A stretch of DNA of 64,000 bases from Hallerella succinigenes (GTDB taxonomy: Bacteria > Fibrobacterota > Fibrobacteria > Fibrobacterales > Fibrobacteraceae), in contig NZ_PGEX01000001.1 in NCBI RefSeq assembly GCF_002797675.1, positions 310,001 to 374,000 of the forward strand, in the 5' to 3' direction. Below the pieces are notes generated by a model that saw only the letters and a program-made list of their open reading frames with translations, ran no database searches and was not told the origin of the DNA. The position numbers and the translations under genes were made by a program. Each line of letters begins with the position of its first letter. Within the stretch, counting starts at the first letter, position 1. Shown here one piece after another: positions 26,125 to 37,221 of the stretch.

Positions 26125-26639
26125 TTGGGAAAAATAATAAAGGATTCGGTTCTAAGCCAATCCCGATGTTTTTCAATGGGAATTTTCTGCAACTTCGCGG
26201 CGAGTTTCTTGCCGAAGTCCGTCGCCATCTTGTTTGGATCCGGGACAATCTGCACACGTCCCAAGTCTAAACGGTCGGCGTCATAGCAGGCATCGATTGT
26301 CGGATCGCCCGAAGCTGGTTCGACCGTATGATTTCGACAGGCGTGCAAGAGCTTTTCAAAGCGATCATCATCCAGCTGAAAATATTTGCCTCGGAGTTCT
26401 TCGGCAAAATTCGCTCCACGGGGACCGTGCTCCTCGTCATAGCCATCGTGTACACGTTTCGAATCATGGAAAAGGGAAAAGAGCCGCACGACCGTTTCAT
26501 CGGCATGCGTTTTTTTCGCAATCAGGAGTCCGTTGAATTCCACCTGATGCCAATGTTCAAGCCCATGAACGGAATTTCGATCAAACAGGCGGTTTTCGTA
26601 AATGAATTCTTCGAGAGCTGCGAAATTCATTTCTTCCAT
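26121..26639 (-). CDS. HD-domain protein, 172 residues
   Basis: The sequence has an HD metal-dependent phosphohydrolase layout. It has HGLEHWHQV (first His), LFSLFHDSKRVHDG (the His-Asp pair), a third His in ACRNHTVEP and an Asp in CYDADRLDLGRV. These would coordinate one or two metal ions. Small HD proteins of this kind hydrolyse nucleotides or phosphoesters; the substrate is unknown. It is packed between mutS (1 bp gap) and the PP2C phosphatase (4-bp overlap), so the three are co-expressed. Confidence 0.75.
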   Translation of the reverse strand: MEEMNFAALEEFIYENRLFDRNSVHGLEHWHQVEFNGLLIAKKTHADETVVRLFSLFHDSKRVHDGYDEEHGPRGANFAEELRGKYFQLDDDRFEKLLHACRNHTVEPASGDPTIDACYDADRLDLGRVQIVPDPNKMATDFGKKLAAKLQKIPIEKHRDWLRTESFIIFPK

Positions 26640-26640
26640 C

Positions 26641-29241
26641 TTACTTTCCGTAATGCTCCTTCAGTTCCGTCAAAGTCTGGAGCGCCTGGAGCGGAGTCAT
26701 TTCTTCCGGTTTCAAACGCTTGATTTCTTCGAGCAAAAGCTGAGTATCTTCATCCGGCGGGGCAAAGATATCAACCTGCGGCTGCGCCTTGAGTTCCTGC
26801 TTGTGCTTGGAATCGCTCGGATCGATCTGCTGCTTTTCGAGGCGCAGAAGGATCTTACGGGCGCGGCGCACGACTTCGGAAGGAAGCCCCGCCATTTCCG
26901 CCACATGGATACCGTAGCTCGAATCGCAAGCGCCGGCGATAATCTTGTGCAAGAAGATCAGCTTGTCGCCGTCTTCACGGACCGCGATCTGGTAGTTGCC
27001 CGCATGTTCCAAAGAATCGGCGAGAGTCGTCATTTCGTGGTAATGCGTGGCAAAGAGCGTAATCGCTGCACGTTTTTCGTTGTCGTGGAGCGTTTCAAAA
27101 ATCGCCCAGGCAATTGAAAGTCCGTCGAAGGTGCTTGTACCGCGACCAATTTCATCAAGCAGCACAAGGCTCTTATCGGTCGCATTTCGCAAAATGTTCG
27201 CCGTTTCGATCATTTCTACCATGAACGTGGAAAGTCCTCGAGACAGGCGATCGCTTGCACCGACACGCGTAAAGATTCTGTCTACGACGCCTATACGGGC
27301 GTATTCCGCAGGCACAAACGAACCGATCTGCGCCATAAGAACAATCAGTCCCGTCTGGCGAAGGTACGTCGATTTACCGGCCATGTTCGGACCGGTGATG
27401 AGCATCATGCGATGCGCATCCGGCGAAAGGGAAACGTCGTTCGGCACAAAGGAAAGGTCCGGGTTTGCAGCGACGATGACCGGGTGGAATCCTCCGCGGA
27501 TTTCGACGCCCGTTCCATCAAAGACTTCGGCACGGGTGTAGCAACGCTTGCGAGCGGCGACCGCCAGGCTATAGAAAGAATCCACTTCGGAGAGCGCTTC
27601 CGCGATGTCCTGCAGTTCGTTGCGTTCGGCATTGACCGATTCACGGAGCTTGCAGAAAATGCGGTATTCTAGATCGTGGATGCGGCTTTCCGCACTCGAA
27701 ATGATCGTTTCGCATTCCTTCATTTCGGGCGTGATGTAGCGTTCCGCATTCACCGTCGTCTGTTTGCGAATGTATTCCGGCGGAATCTTGTCCGAATGAA
27801 TTTTCGAAACTTCGATGTAATAGCCAAAAACCTTGTTATAGCTGACTTTGAGCGAATTCACACCCAAGCGTTCCCGTTCACGGGCTTCCAAGGAAGCGAT
27901 CCAATCGCGGCGATCCTTGATTTCGGCGTTCATCTGGTCGAGTTCTGGAGCGGCACCTTCACGGATCATGCCGCCTTCACGCACGGTCATCGGAAGGTCG
28001 TCGTTCAGCATACGCAGAATTTCGTCGCCCTTGCCTTCTGCCGCAAGAAGCGTTTCTGCCAAATCGTGGAAGAGTGGCGACTTTAAGCTTGAAAGGGCTT
28101 CCGCCACCTTTACCGCCTTGGAAAGGGAGCGTCCCATTCCATAGAGGTCGCGCGCATTTGCACGTCCGCTGCCCACGCGACCCATCAGGCGTTCCATATC
28201 CAAAATTTCACGGAGCGCAAGCTTCAATTCATCGAGAACGATCGGGTTCGAAACAAGTTCCGCGACCGCTTCAGAGCGCTCCTCGATCCGCTTCACCGAA
28301 ACGAGAGGATGCGAAATCCATTCTCGGAGCCTGCGGCCACCCATCGCCGTGACCGTGTAATCCAGCACATACATGAGCGTGCTCTGCGGGTCGTCGGCGT
28401 TCAGCGGGCGCACGAGTTCCAAATTGCGGAGCGTCGCGGGGTCAAGTACCATGTAATCGCCGAGGTCCAAAAGTTCGAGGTGCGTAATGTGCGAAAGCTC
28501 GGACTTTTTCTGGTCGATCAAATACCAAAGGATCGCGCCTGCGACACGGGTCTTTTCATCTTGGCCGTCGAGACCGAGAGATTCGACGCTCGCCATCTTG
28601 AAATGGTTCAGCAGAACTTCTGCCGCATTCTGGAGCGCGTAGTGATCTTCTTCGACAGACGTCACCAAAATGCATTCGGCGCGGACAAATTCCGCAATGG
28701 ACCTCGGGAGTTCCACGCCCTGCGGAACAAGCACTTCCTTCGGCATCCGACGAGCAAATTCGCTTTCAAAACTCTGAATCGGCGATTCCGAAACGGCAAA
28801 GTAGCCGGTCGTCACATCGGCAAAAGCGAATGCGATCGAATTCTTTTGCGGTAAAACGGCGCAGAGGTAGTTAGCCACCTTGGCGTCCAGGTTTCCGTCG
28901 TTCATCGAGGTTCCTGCGCTGATGACTTCCACTATCGCACGTTTGACAATTCCCTTGGCGAGCTTTGGATCTTCAACCTGTTCGCAGACAGCGACTTTAT
29001 AGCCTGCGGCGACCATCTTCGGGAAGTATCTGTCCGAAGCGTGATGTGGAAATCCGCAGAGCGGCGTTGCGCCCGAGGCTCCGTTGTTACGGCTCGTGAG
29101 GGTCAGGCCCAATATTTTAGAAGCGATTTCGGCGTCCGATTCGAAAAGTTCGAAGAAGTCGCCCATGCGGAAAAAGAGAATGCAGTCGGGATTCTGGGCC
29201 TTGATCTCGTAATACTGCTTCATTAACGGGGTTACACTCAC
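26641..29241 (-). CDS. mutS: DNA mismatch repair protein MutS
   Basis: This 866-residue protein has the mismatch-reading FRMGDFFELF motif near residue 25, connector, lever and clamp domains, and an ABC ATPase domain. The ATPase has Walker A GPNMAGKST, Walker B LVLLDEIGRGTSTFDG and the FATHYHE loop. It recognises mispairs and starts repair. It starts at a GTG whose GTGA overlaps the scpB stop; the ATG at residue 7 is an alternative. No mutL is in the window. It is the second gene of an operon scpB-mutS-HD-PP2C. Confidence 0.97.
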   Translation of the reverse strand: MSVTPLMKQYYEIKAQNPDCILFFRMGDFFELFESDAEIASKILGLTLTSRNNGASGATPLCGFPHHASDRYFPKMVAAGYKVAVCEQVEDPKLAKGIVKRAIVEVISAGTSMNDGNLDAKVANYLCAVLPQKNSIAFAFADVTTGYFAVSESPIQSFESEFARRMPKEVLVPQGVELPRSIAEFVRAECILVTSVEEDHYALQNAAEVLLNHFKMASVESLGLDGQDEKTRVAGAILWYLIDQKKSELSHITHLELLDLGDYMVLDPATLRNLELVRPLNADDPQSTLMYVLDYTVTAMGGRRLREWISHPLVSVKRIEERSEAVAELVSNPIVLDELKLALREILDMERLMGRVGSGRANARDLYGMGRSLSKAVKVAEALSSLKSPLFHDLAETLLAAEGKGDEILRMLNDDLPMTVREGGMIREGAAPELDQMNAEIKDRRDWIASLEARERERLGVNSLKVSYNKVFGYYIEVSKIHSDKIPPEYIRKQTTVNAERYITPEMKECETIISSAESRIHDLEYRIFCKLRESVNAERNELQDIAEALSEVDSFYSLAVAARKRCYTRAEVFDGTGVEIRGGFHPVIVAANPDLSFVPNDVSLSPDAHRMMLITGPNMAGKSTYLRQTGLIVLMAQIGSFVPAEYARIGVVDRIFTRVGASDRLSRGLSTFMVEMIETANILRNATDKSLVLLDEIGRGTSTFDGLSIAWAIFETLHDNEKRAAITLFATHYHEMTTLADSLEHAGNYQIAVREDGDKLIFLHKIIAGACDSSYGIHVAEMAGLPSEVVRRARKILLRLEKQQIDPSDSKHKQELKAQPQVDIFAPPDEDTQLLLEEIKRLKPEEMTPLQALQTLTELKEHYGK

Positions 29242-29939
29242 GGGGTCCCCATCGAAAGTTCAATTTGCGAAGGATCGGATTCAGGCGGTTTCGGCGCATC
29301 CGGTTTTTCGTTCTGCGCATAATTCGGAACGATTTCGTTTGAATTGAGCAGTTCCTGGAATTCACGAAGGCGCGGAAGGTCTTGCGGAATCTTGTTGATG
29401 CCGAAATACTTCAAAAAATCGTCTGTCGTTACATAGGTATAAGGGTTTCCGACGGTTTCTGCACGGGCGCCAAGAGCGATCAGCTTCTTTTCGAGCAAGC
29501 TCTTTAACGGACCGTCGCAAGAAACACCGCGCACTTGTTCGAGTGCTGCACGGGTAATCGGCTGCTGGTAGGCGACGATCGAAAGCGTTTCCAAGGCTGC
29601 CTGCGAAAGTCTGCGAAGATTCGCATCCGGGAAAAGCTTTCTCACCCACGGATAATATCTTGCACGGGTACGAAAGCGGTAACCGCCCGCCTGTTCCACA
29701 ATTTCAAACGGAGAATCGATCTTGTTCAGATTGTCGTTTGCAATGCGCAGAGCTTCTGCAACGGTTTTCGAATCGAGAAAATCCCCGATGATGTCCTTCA
29801 ATTTTTTAAGCGTCACCACATCCGGCGATGCAAAAACCAAGGCTTGGACTATTCGCGCCAAATCCTCGTTGGACTCAATTTTCGGAAGATCGGAAACTTC
29901 TTCGTTTTCCTTAGAATCTTTGGATACATCTACTGCCAT
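29238..29939 (-). CDS. scpB: segregation and condensation protein B
   Basis: This 233-residue protein is the ScpB (kleisin-associated, MukE-like) subunit of the SMC condensin complex. It has two winged-helix domains, with LARIVQALVFASPDVVTLKKL (about 27-47, shown in part), GGYRFRTRARYYPWV and ALETLSIVAYQQPITRAALEQ, typical of the family. The C-terminal Pro/Glu-rich tail is poorly conserved. A TAAATT element at -12 to -7 is joined to AAGGA before the ATG, so this start could use either mode. It is the first gene of the operon with mutS. Confidence 0.95.
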   Translation of the reverse strand: MAVDVSKDSKENEEVSDLPKIESNEDLARIVQALVFASPDVVTLKKLKDIIGDFLDSKTVAEALRIANDNLNKIDSPFEIVEQAGGYRFRTRARYYPWVRKLFPDANLRRLSQAALETLSIVAYQQPITRAALEQVRGVSCDGPLKSLLEKKLIALGARAETVGNPYTYVTTDDFLKYFGINKIPQDLPRLREFQELLNSNEIVPNYAQNEKPDAPKPPESDPSQIELSMGTP

Positions 29940-29945
29940 GTCCTT

Positions 29946-29951
29946 AATTTA
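29946..29951 (-). promoter_or_regulatory. putative -10 element of the scpB-mutS operon
   Basis: TAAATT at -12 to -7 of the scpB ATG, directly followed by AAGGA. Confidence 0.4.
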
Positions 29952-30040
29952 AGAATTTTTCGACAATCCTTCGGAAAATTCGGAGCCGGCGACGCTTGAT
30001 TTTCTATCTTTACGCCCGTGAAATTTCACGAGGTATAACT

Positions 30041-31894
30041 ATGAGAGATCTGCGTTCTAAAAAGACTATTGAAGGCCGCGAAATGGCAGGCGCACGTGCG
30101 CTCTGGATCGCGACTGGCACAAAACCGGAAGAATTCGGAAGACCTGTCATTGCGATTTGCAATAGCTTCACAGAATTTGTTCCGGGCCACGTTCACCTTC
30201 GCAACGTCGGCAAGATTGTCGCAGAAAACATCCGTAAAGCGGGCGGCATTCCTAAGGAAATGAACACGATCGCCGTCGATGACGGTATCGCTATGGGTCA
30301 TGACGGCATGCTCTACAGCCTTCCGTCACGTGATTTGATCGCGGACTCCGTTGAATATATGGCAAACGCTCACCGCGCCGACGCTCTTGTCTGCATCAGC
30401 AACTGCGACAAGGTGACTCCGGGCATGCTCATGGCCGCCATGCGTTTGAACATTCCTGCAATCTTTGTTTCCGGCGGTCCGATGGAAGCGGGCCACGTGA
30501 AGCAGAAAGACGGTTCCGACCGCGCTCTCGACTTGATCGACGCGATGATTGATTCGGCTGACACAAGCGTTTCCGACGAAGAAACCGCCGCAATCGAATC
30601 CGCAGCCTGCCCGACTTGCGGCAGTTGCTCCGGTATGTTCACAGCAAACTCGATGAACTCCCTCACCGAAGCGATCGGACTTTCCCTTCCGGGTAACGGT
30701 TCTATCGTCGCCACGAACGCCGAACGCCAGAAGCTCTTTGAAGAAGCGGGACGTCGCATTGTGGAACTTTGCCACCGCTACTACGACGAAGATGATGATT
30801 CGGTCCTTCCGCGCTCCATTGCCACGAAGGAAGCTTTCGAAAACGCCATGCGCCTCGACATCGCCATGGGCGGAAGCTCGAACACGGTCCTTCACCTTCT
30901 CGCCGTCGCACAGGAAGCCGGTGCTGACTTCACCATGAAGGACATCGACCGCCTTTCCCGCAACACGCCTTGCATTTGTAAGGTCGCCCCGACCGTTCAT
31001 AACATCCACGTGGAAGACGTGAACCGCGCAGGCGGCATCTTCGGTATTCTCGCCGAACTCGACCGCATGGGTCTTATCCACCGCGAATGCCACACCGTTC
31101 ACGCCAAGACGATGGGCGAAGCCATTGAAACGAACGACGTAATGCGCAATCCGTCGGAAGAAATCAAACAACGCTACCTCGCAGGTCCAGGCCGCAAATT
31201 CAACATTACGGCTTTCTCTCAGGATTTCCATTACGACTCCCTGGATCTCGACCGCGCAAACGGCGCGATCCGCGATGCAGCCCACGCCTATTCGAAGGAT
31301 GGCGGCCTCGCTGTTCTTTACGGTAATCTCGCCGTGGATGGTTGCATTGTGAAGACCGCAGGCGTTGATGAATCCATTCTCAAGTTCACCGGTCCGGCCG
31401 TCGTGTTCGAAAGCCAGGACGACGCCGTGAAGGGCATTCTCGACCCGAACCGCGTCAAAGCGGGCGATGTCGTCGTAATCCGTTACGAAGGTCCGAAGGG
31501 CGGTCCTGGTATGCAGGAAATGCTCTACCCGACGAGCTATCTCAAGAGCCGTCATTTGGGCAAGCTCTGCGCTCTTCTCACCGATGGCCGCTTCTCTGGC
31601 GGTACAAGCGGTCTTTCGATTGGACACGCAAGCCCGGAAGCAGCGAGCAAGGGTAACATCGGCCTCGTCAAGGATGGCGACATCATCGAAATCGACATTC
31701 CGAACCGCACAATCAACGTCGGTCTCACCGATGCTGAACTCGACGAGCGTCGCAAGGAAATGGAATCCCGTGGAGCCAAAGCTTGGAAGCCGGAACATCG
31801 CGACCGCAAGGTGTCCAAGGCCCTGCAGGCTTACGGTCTTATGGCGTCGAGCGCCGACAAGGGTGCCGTCCGCGACATCAACAACATCCTCTAA
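30041..31894 (+). CDS. ilvD: dihydroxy-acid dehydratase
   Basis: The start at 30041 is preferred over an in-frame ATG 45 bp upstream, because CGAGG lies just before it and [21 protein letters not shown] matches the family start (shown to residue 20 or so). At 617 residues it fits the family length. Iron-sulfur ligands are seen in [29 protein letters not shown] and [21 protein letters not shown]. It dehydrates 2,3-dihydroxy-isovalerate and -methylvalerate in valine and isoleucine synthesis. It is a single gene here, 17 kb from ilvBN, and ends at a good terminator. Confidence 0.97.
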   Translation: MRDLRSKKTIEGREMAGARALWIATGTKPEEFGRPVIAICNSFTEFVPGHVHLRNVGKIVAENIRKAGGIPKEMNTIAVDDGIAMGHDGMLYSLPSRDLIADSVEYMANAHRADALVCISNCDKVTPGMLMAAMRLNIPAIFVSGGPMEAGHVKQKDGSDRALDLIDAMIDSADTSVSDEETAAIESAACPTCGSCSGMFTANSMNSLTEAIGLSLPGNGSIVATNAERQKLFEEAGRRIVELCHRYYDEDDDSVLPRSIATKEAFENAMRLDIAMGGSSNTVLHLLAVAQEAGADFTMKDIDRLSRNTPCICKVAPTVHNIHVEDVNRAGGIFGILAELDRMGLIHRECHTVHAKTMGEAIETNDVMRNPSEEIKQRYLAGPGRKFNITAFSQDFHYDSLDLDRANGAIRDAAHAYSKDGGLAVLYGNLAVDGCIVKTAGVDESILKFTGPAVVFESQDDAVKGILDPNRVKAGDVVVIRYEGPKGGPGMQEMLYPTSYLKSRHLGKLCALLTDGRFSGGTSGLSIGHASPEAASKGNIGLVKDGDIIEIDIPNRTINVGLTDAELDERRKEMESRGAKAWKPEHRDRKVSKALQAYGLMASSADKGAVRDINNIL

Positions 31895-31910
31895 GTTTTC
31901 AAAATTGTAG

Positions 31911-34217
<2,307 letters not shown>

Positions 34218-34244
34218 GTTTCGAAAATTCGCAGAACTTTCGCG

Positions 34245-34279
34245 CAAAGGCTTTCCCACCAGGAAAGCCTTTGTTTTTT
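34245..34279 (+). terminator. rho-independent terminator after icd
   Basis: A perfect 12-bp stem CAAAGGCTTTCC/GGAAAGCCTTTG with a 5-nt loop is followed by TTTTTTG. Confidence 0.9.
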
Positions 34280-34306
34280 GCGAGATAGATTTATACATTT
34301 CTATTT

Positions 34307-34477
34307 ATGAAGGAAAAAATTTTAAACTACATCAAAAGCTTCAACTGGAAGTTTTTATTTATTTTCGCCGCAGCATGTATTCTACTTGCGATTCTCAACA
34401 ACATCCGTGCCGATGCAAATCACTCTGTCGAATGGATCGGCACCCAGGAAGTCTTTGAAAAACCGGAGGGGTTCTAA
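34307..34477 (+). CDS. small single-pass membrane protein, 56 residues
   Basis: The frame opens MKEKILNYIKSFNWKFLFIF, with one membrane helix at about residues 15-34 (LFIFAAACILLAILNNIRAD) and a short polar tail. Its stop and the ATG of the following DoxX/MauE gene overlap by one base (TAATG), which argues strongly for a real, coupled gene. GGAGGGG at its 3' end serves the next gene. It is not assigned to a family and may be an accessory subunit of the membrane protein downstream. Confidence 0.6.
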   Translation: MKEKILNYIKSFNWKFLFIFAAACILLAILNNIRADANHSVEWIGTQEVFEKPEGF

Positions 34478-35145
34478 TGAAAAAGCATATCCTCTCCACC
34501 ATTTTATTGCTTATAGCCACATTCCTGACCGCAGTATGCGTCGCGGAAGTCGCCTTCCCGGAATCCTTCCTCACCTTTACCGATTATGAATCTTTAATCG
34601 AAAAGTTCCCGAAAATCTGGAAGTACAACATTCACGTAGGCATCGCTTCCCTGATCGTCTCCATTCTGCTTGTGATTCCCGCTTATTTGAAGGATAAGGA
34701 ATTCACTATCAAAGGTCTTGAAACGCTGTTCCGCATCGGCATCGGCGGCATGTTCATCTTTGCAAGCCTTTTCAAGATCCAGGATCCGAAGCAGTTTGCC
34801 GTTCTCGTGGCACAGTACCAGTTCTTGCCGGATTTTGTGAACAACTTCTTTGCCCTGGTCTATCCGCAGTTTGAATTCTGGTTTGGCCTTGCACTCATCG
34901 TGACGCCGTTTACAAAGGAATGTTCCCTTGCGATTTTCGGCATGTTCGTAAGCTTTATCATCGCACTCATCTGGGCGCTTGCCCTGGACCTCGGCATCAC
35001 CTGCGGATGCTTTGAACTGGAAGGGGCGCAGAGCAAGAGTGAAACATGGACAGCCCTTATCCGAGATCTGATTCTTATCGGTCCGACCTTCTGGCTCACG
35101 CTCCGTCCGAACAAGAGCCTGATCGGCCTCTGGCGTTCGAAGTAA
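34477..35145 (+). CDS. DoxX/MauE-family redox-associated membrane protein
   Basis: This 222-residue protein has a signal-like first helix and four more membrane segments. The diagnostic part is LGITCGCFELEGAQSKSETW (about 169-188), the CxC segment of MauE/DoxX-like proteins (usually CGCFG..S....ILRN). Family members feed electrons or help form disulfides at the membrane. The Cys pair (CGC) is kept, so a thiol redox role is plausible. It is coupled to the small membrane gene upstream and converges with bioD. Confidence 0.75.
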   Translation: MKKHILSTILLLIATFLTAVCVAEVAFPESFLTFTDYESLIEKFPKIWKYNIHVGIASLIVSILLVIPAYLKDKEFTIKGLETLFRIGIGGMFIFASLFKIQDPKQFAVLVAQYQFLPDFVNNFFALVYPQFEFWFGLALIVTPFTKECSLAIFGMFVSFIIALIWALALDLGITCGCFELEGAQSKSETWTALIRDLILIGPTFWLTLRPNKSLIGLWRSK

Positions 35146-35147
35146 AA

Positions 35148-35855
35148 TTAAAACGGCAAAACGCCTAAGTCCAAATCACCGGTTCTCACTTTCGCAAGAA
35201 TTTCAAGACCGGTGATTTTTTGCATCATACGCATGTTGTCGTCTTCCATTTCCAGATTGCCACTATCGCCGTAACGGTTCACCACGATTCCGCGAACAAA
35301 AAGTCCTCGGCTTTTAGCATATTCCACGGTCAACACGCAGGAATTGATGGAGCCCAAGGCTGCCGTGGTGACAATCAAAAGCGGCAAATTCACCGCCTTC
35401 ATGATGTCTTCGAGAAAATACTTTTTTCCACAGGATTCACCGTTTGCGTCCACGTCATCGCGGATCGGGCAGATGATTCCACCGCTCCCTTCTACGAACA
35501 CAAAAGAGTGCCTTTCCGCGGCCTTTTTAAAGTCCGACTTCACTTGGGACAGCTCTACCGGATTTCCCTCTTTACGGGCCGCTAAATGCGGCGAAACGGC
35601 TTCTTTATAAACATAGCTCACCAGTTCTTCTTCAGAGTCCGAAAGTCCGGCGAAAGTTTTCACATAATCCGCATCGCCCGCAACCCAGTGACCATTTTTG
35701 AATTCGGCACCGCTCAATGCGGCCTTATAATATCCTGCATCAATTCCGGAATCCCGCCATTTTTTCACGAGAAGTGCCGTGATAAAAGTCTTGCCGACAT
35801 CCGTGCCGGTCGCCGTCACAAAGTAACCCTTCGCATTCAAACAACCGTTAGACAT
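35148..35855 (-). CDS. bioD: dethiobiotin synthetase
   Basis: This 235-residue ATP-dependent enzyme closes the ureido ring of dethiobiotin from DAPA and CO2. The P-loop reads TATGTDVGKTFITALLVKKW. A catalytic Lys lies in YYKAALSG, and VEGSGGIICPI gives the magnesium-binding Glu loop. It is placed 3 bp after bioF on the same strand, so bioF-bioD form one unit. Together with bioA and bioW 4 kb away they cover pimelate to dethiobiotin. Confidence 0.93.
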   Translation of the reverse strand: MSNGCLNAKGYFVTATGTDVGKTFITALLVKKWRDSGIDAGYYKAALSGAEFKNGHWVAGDADYVKTFAGLSDSEEELVSYVYKEAVSPHLAARKEGNPVELSQVKSDFKKAAERHSFVFVEGSGGIICPIRDDVDANGESCGKKYFLEDIMKAVNLPLLIVTTAALGSINSCVLTVEYAKSRGLFVRGIVVNRYGDSGNLEMEDDNMRMMQKITGLEILAKVRTGDLDLGVLPF

Positions 35856-35858
35856 TTT

Positions 35859-37082
35859 TCACCTCATCTTTTGAATCGTCTGCGCAATCTTTTGGGCGGC
35901 AAATTCCAAGTCTTCGGTCGAAAGGCTTGCCATCAAGCTTGCCCGTAAGCGGGCGCTGCCCTTTTGCACGGTGGGATAGCGGATCGCGGAAATTAGAATC
36001 CCCTGTTTCTGAAGTTCCGCCGAAACCAGCAAAGCCTTTTCCTCATCGCCCACGATGATCGGAACGATCGCCGACGGAACACTCGGCACCTGCAAACCGG
36101 CCTTCCGCAAAGCCTTGCAAAAAAACTCTACATTCGACTGGAGTTTTTGCACGCACTCCGGATGATTTTCCAGATACCGCAAATTATTGCAAGCCGCAAA
36201 AGCGACCGCCGGAGCCATCGCCGTCGTGAAGATAAAGCTCCGCGCCTTGTTCTTCAAAAATTCGATCAGCTGCTTTTTGCCCGCGACAAATCCTCCTTCG
36301 CAGGCGATCGCCTTGCTCAAGGTTCCCACCGTCACGTCGGCATGTTCACAGCCAAAATATTCCGCAAGTCCGCGGCCCGTTCTGCCAACAACGCCCGTCG
36401 CATGCGCTTCGTCAATCATCAGAAGCAAGGAATGATCCTTTGCGATTTTCAAAAGTTCGGGAAGATTCGCCAAGTCGCCGTCCATGCTGAACACGGCATC
36501 GGTCACAATCACTCCGCGAACTTTTTCCGCCGCATTTTCGCCGAGCTTTTGACCGTTTACATTCACCGCTTCCGCAATCTTGGATCTTAAATCTTCGAGA
36601 TCGTTGTGCTTGTAAACGTAGCACTTTGCACGGGAAAGGCGAATGCCGTCGATAATGCTTGCATGGTTCAGTTCATCGCTAAAAATGATGTCTTTCCTAG
36701 CACAGAGAGCGGAAATCGTTCCCACGTTTGCCATGTATCCCGTGCCGAACGTAATCGCAGCCTCCTCGCCTTTGAACTTTGCAATTTCCTCTTCGAGCGC
36801 TAAATGTGGCGTCTTATTTCCGGTCGTAAGGCGTGCGCCGCCGCTGCCTGTTCCCCACTTGAGAACGGCATCTGCCATCGCTTTTTTAAGTTCTGGAATA
36901 TTGGCGAGGTCAAGGTATGAATTCGACGCCAAAAGCATCAGTTCTTGCGATGGTTCCCCTGATGTTCCAGCGAGCTGAATGCGGCTCGTTTCGGGGGTAG
37001 TCATGTGCCGTAAAGATCGATAAGTGTGATCCTTTTGCATCGACTGAATCACTTCATTTGTAAAATCGTCCAAAACGCTCAT
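35859..37082 (-). CDS. bioF: 8-amino-7-oxononanoate synthase
   Basis: This 407-residue PLP enzyme of the alpha-oxoamine synthase family condenses pimeloyl-CoA with alanine. SNSYLDLANIPEL, GTGSGGARLTTGNKTPHLALE, DEAHATGVVGRTGRG and the PLP-lysine segment GTLSKAIACEGGF are all present. 2-amino-3-ketobutyrate ligase is a close relative, but the coupling with bioD makes BioF the better call. An N-terminal extension of about 40 residues precedes the catalytic core. It is divergent from the xylanase gene. Confidence 0.92.
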   Translation of the reverse strand: MSVLDDFTNEVIQSMQKDHTYRSLRHMTTPETSRIQLAGTSGEPSQELMLLASNSYLDLANIPELKKAMADAVLKWGTGSGGARLTTGNKTPHLALEEEIAKFKGEEAAITFGTGYMANVGTISALCARKDIIFSDELNHASIIDGIRLSRAKCYVYKHNDLEDLRSKIAEAVNVNGQKLGENAAEKVRGVIVTDAVFSMDGDLANLPELLKIAKDHSLLLMIDEAHATGVVGRTGRGLAEYFGCEHADVTVGTLSKAIACEGGFVAGKKQLIEFLKNKARSFIFTTAMAPAVAFAACNNLRYLENHPECVQKLQSNVEFFCKALRKAGLQVPSVPSAIVPIIVGDEEKALLVSAELQKQGILISAIRYPTVQKGSARLRASLMASLSTEDLEFAAQKIAQTIQKMR

Positions 37083-37221
37083 TTTTCGCCTTTTTTTCGG
37101 TCAACAATATAAAAAATCCGTTCAAACTTTTATGGACTATTTATCCATAGAAAGTTCTTTCATACTTAAGGCATTCGACAACGGCGAAATATTTTAATAA
37201 AAATCAAAAAAAGGATTCGGC

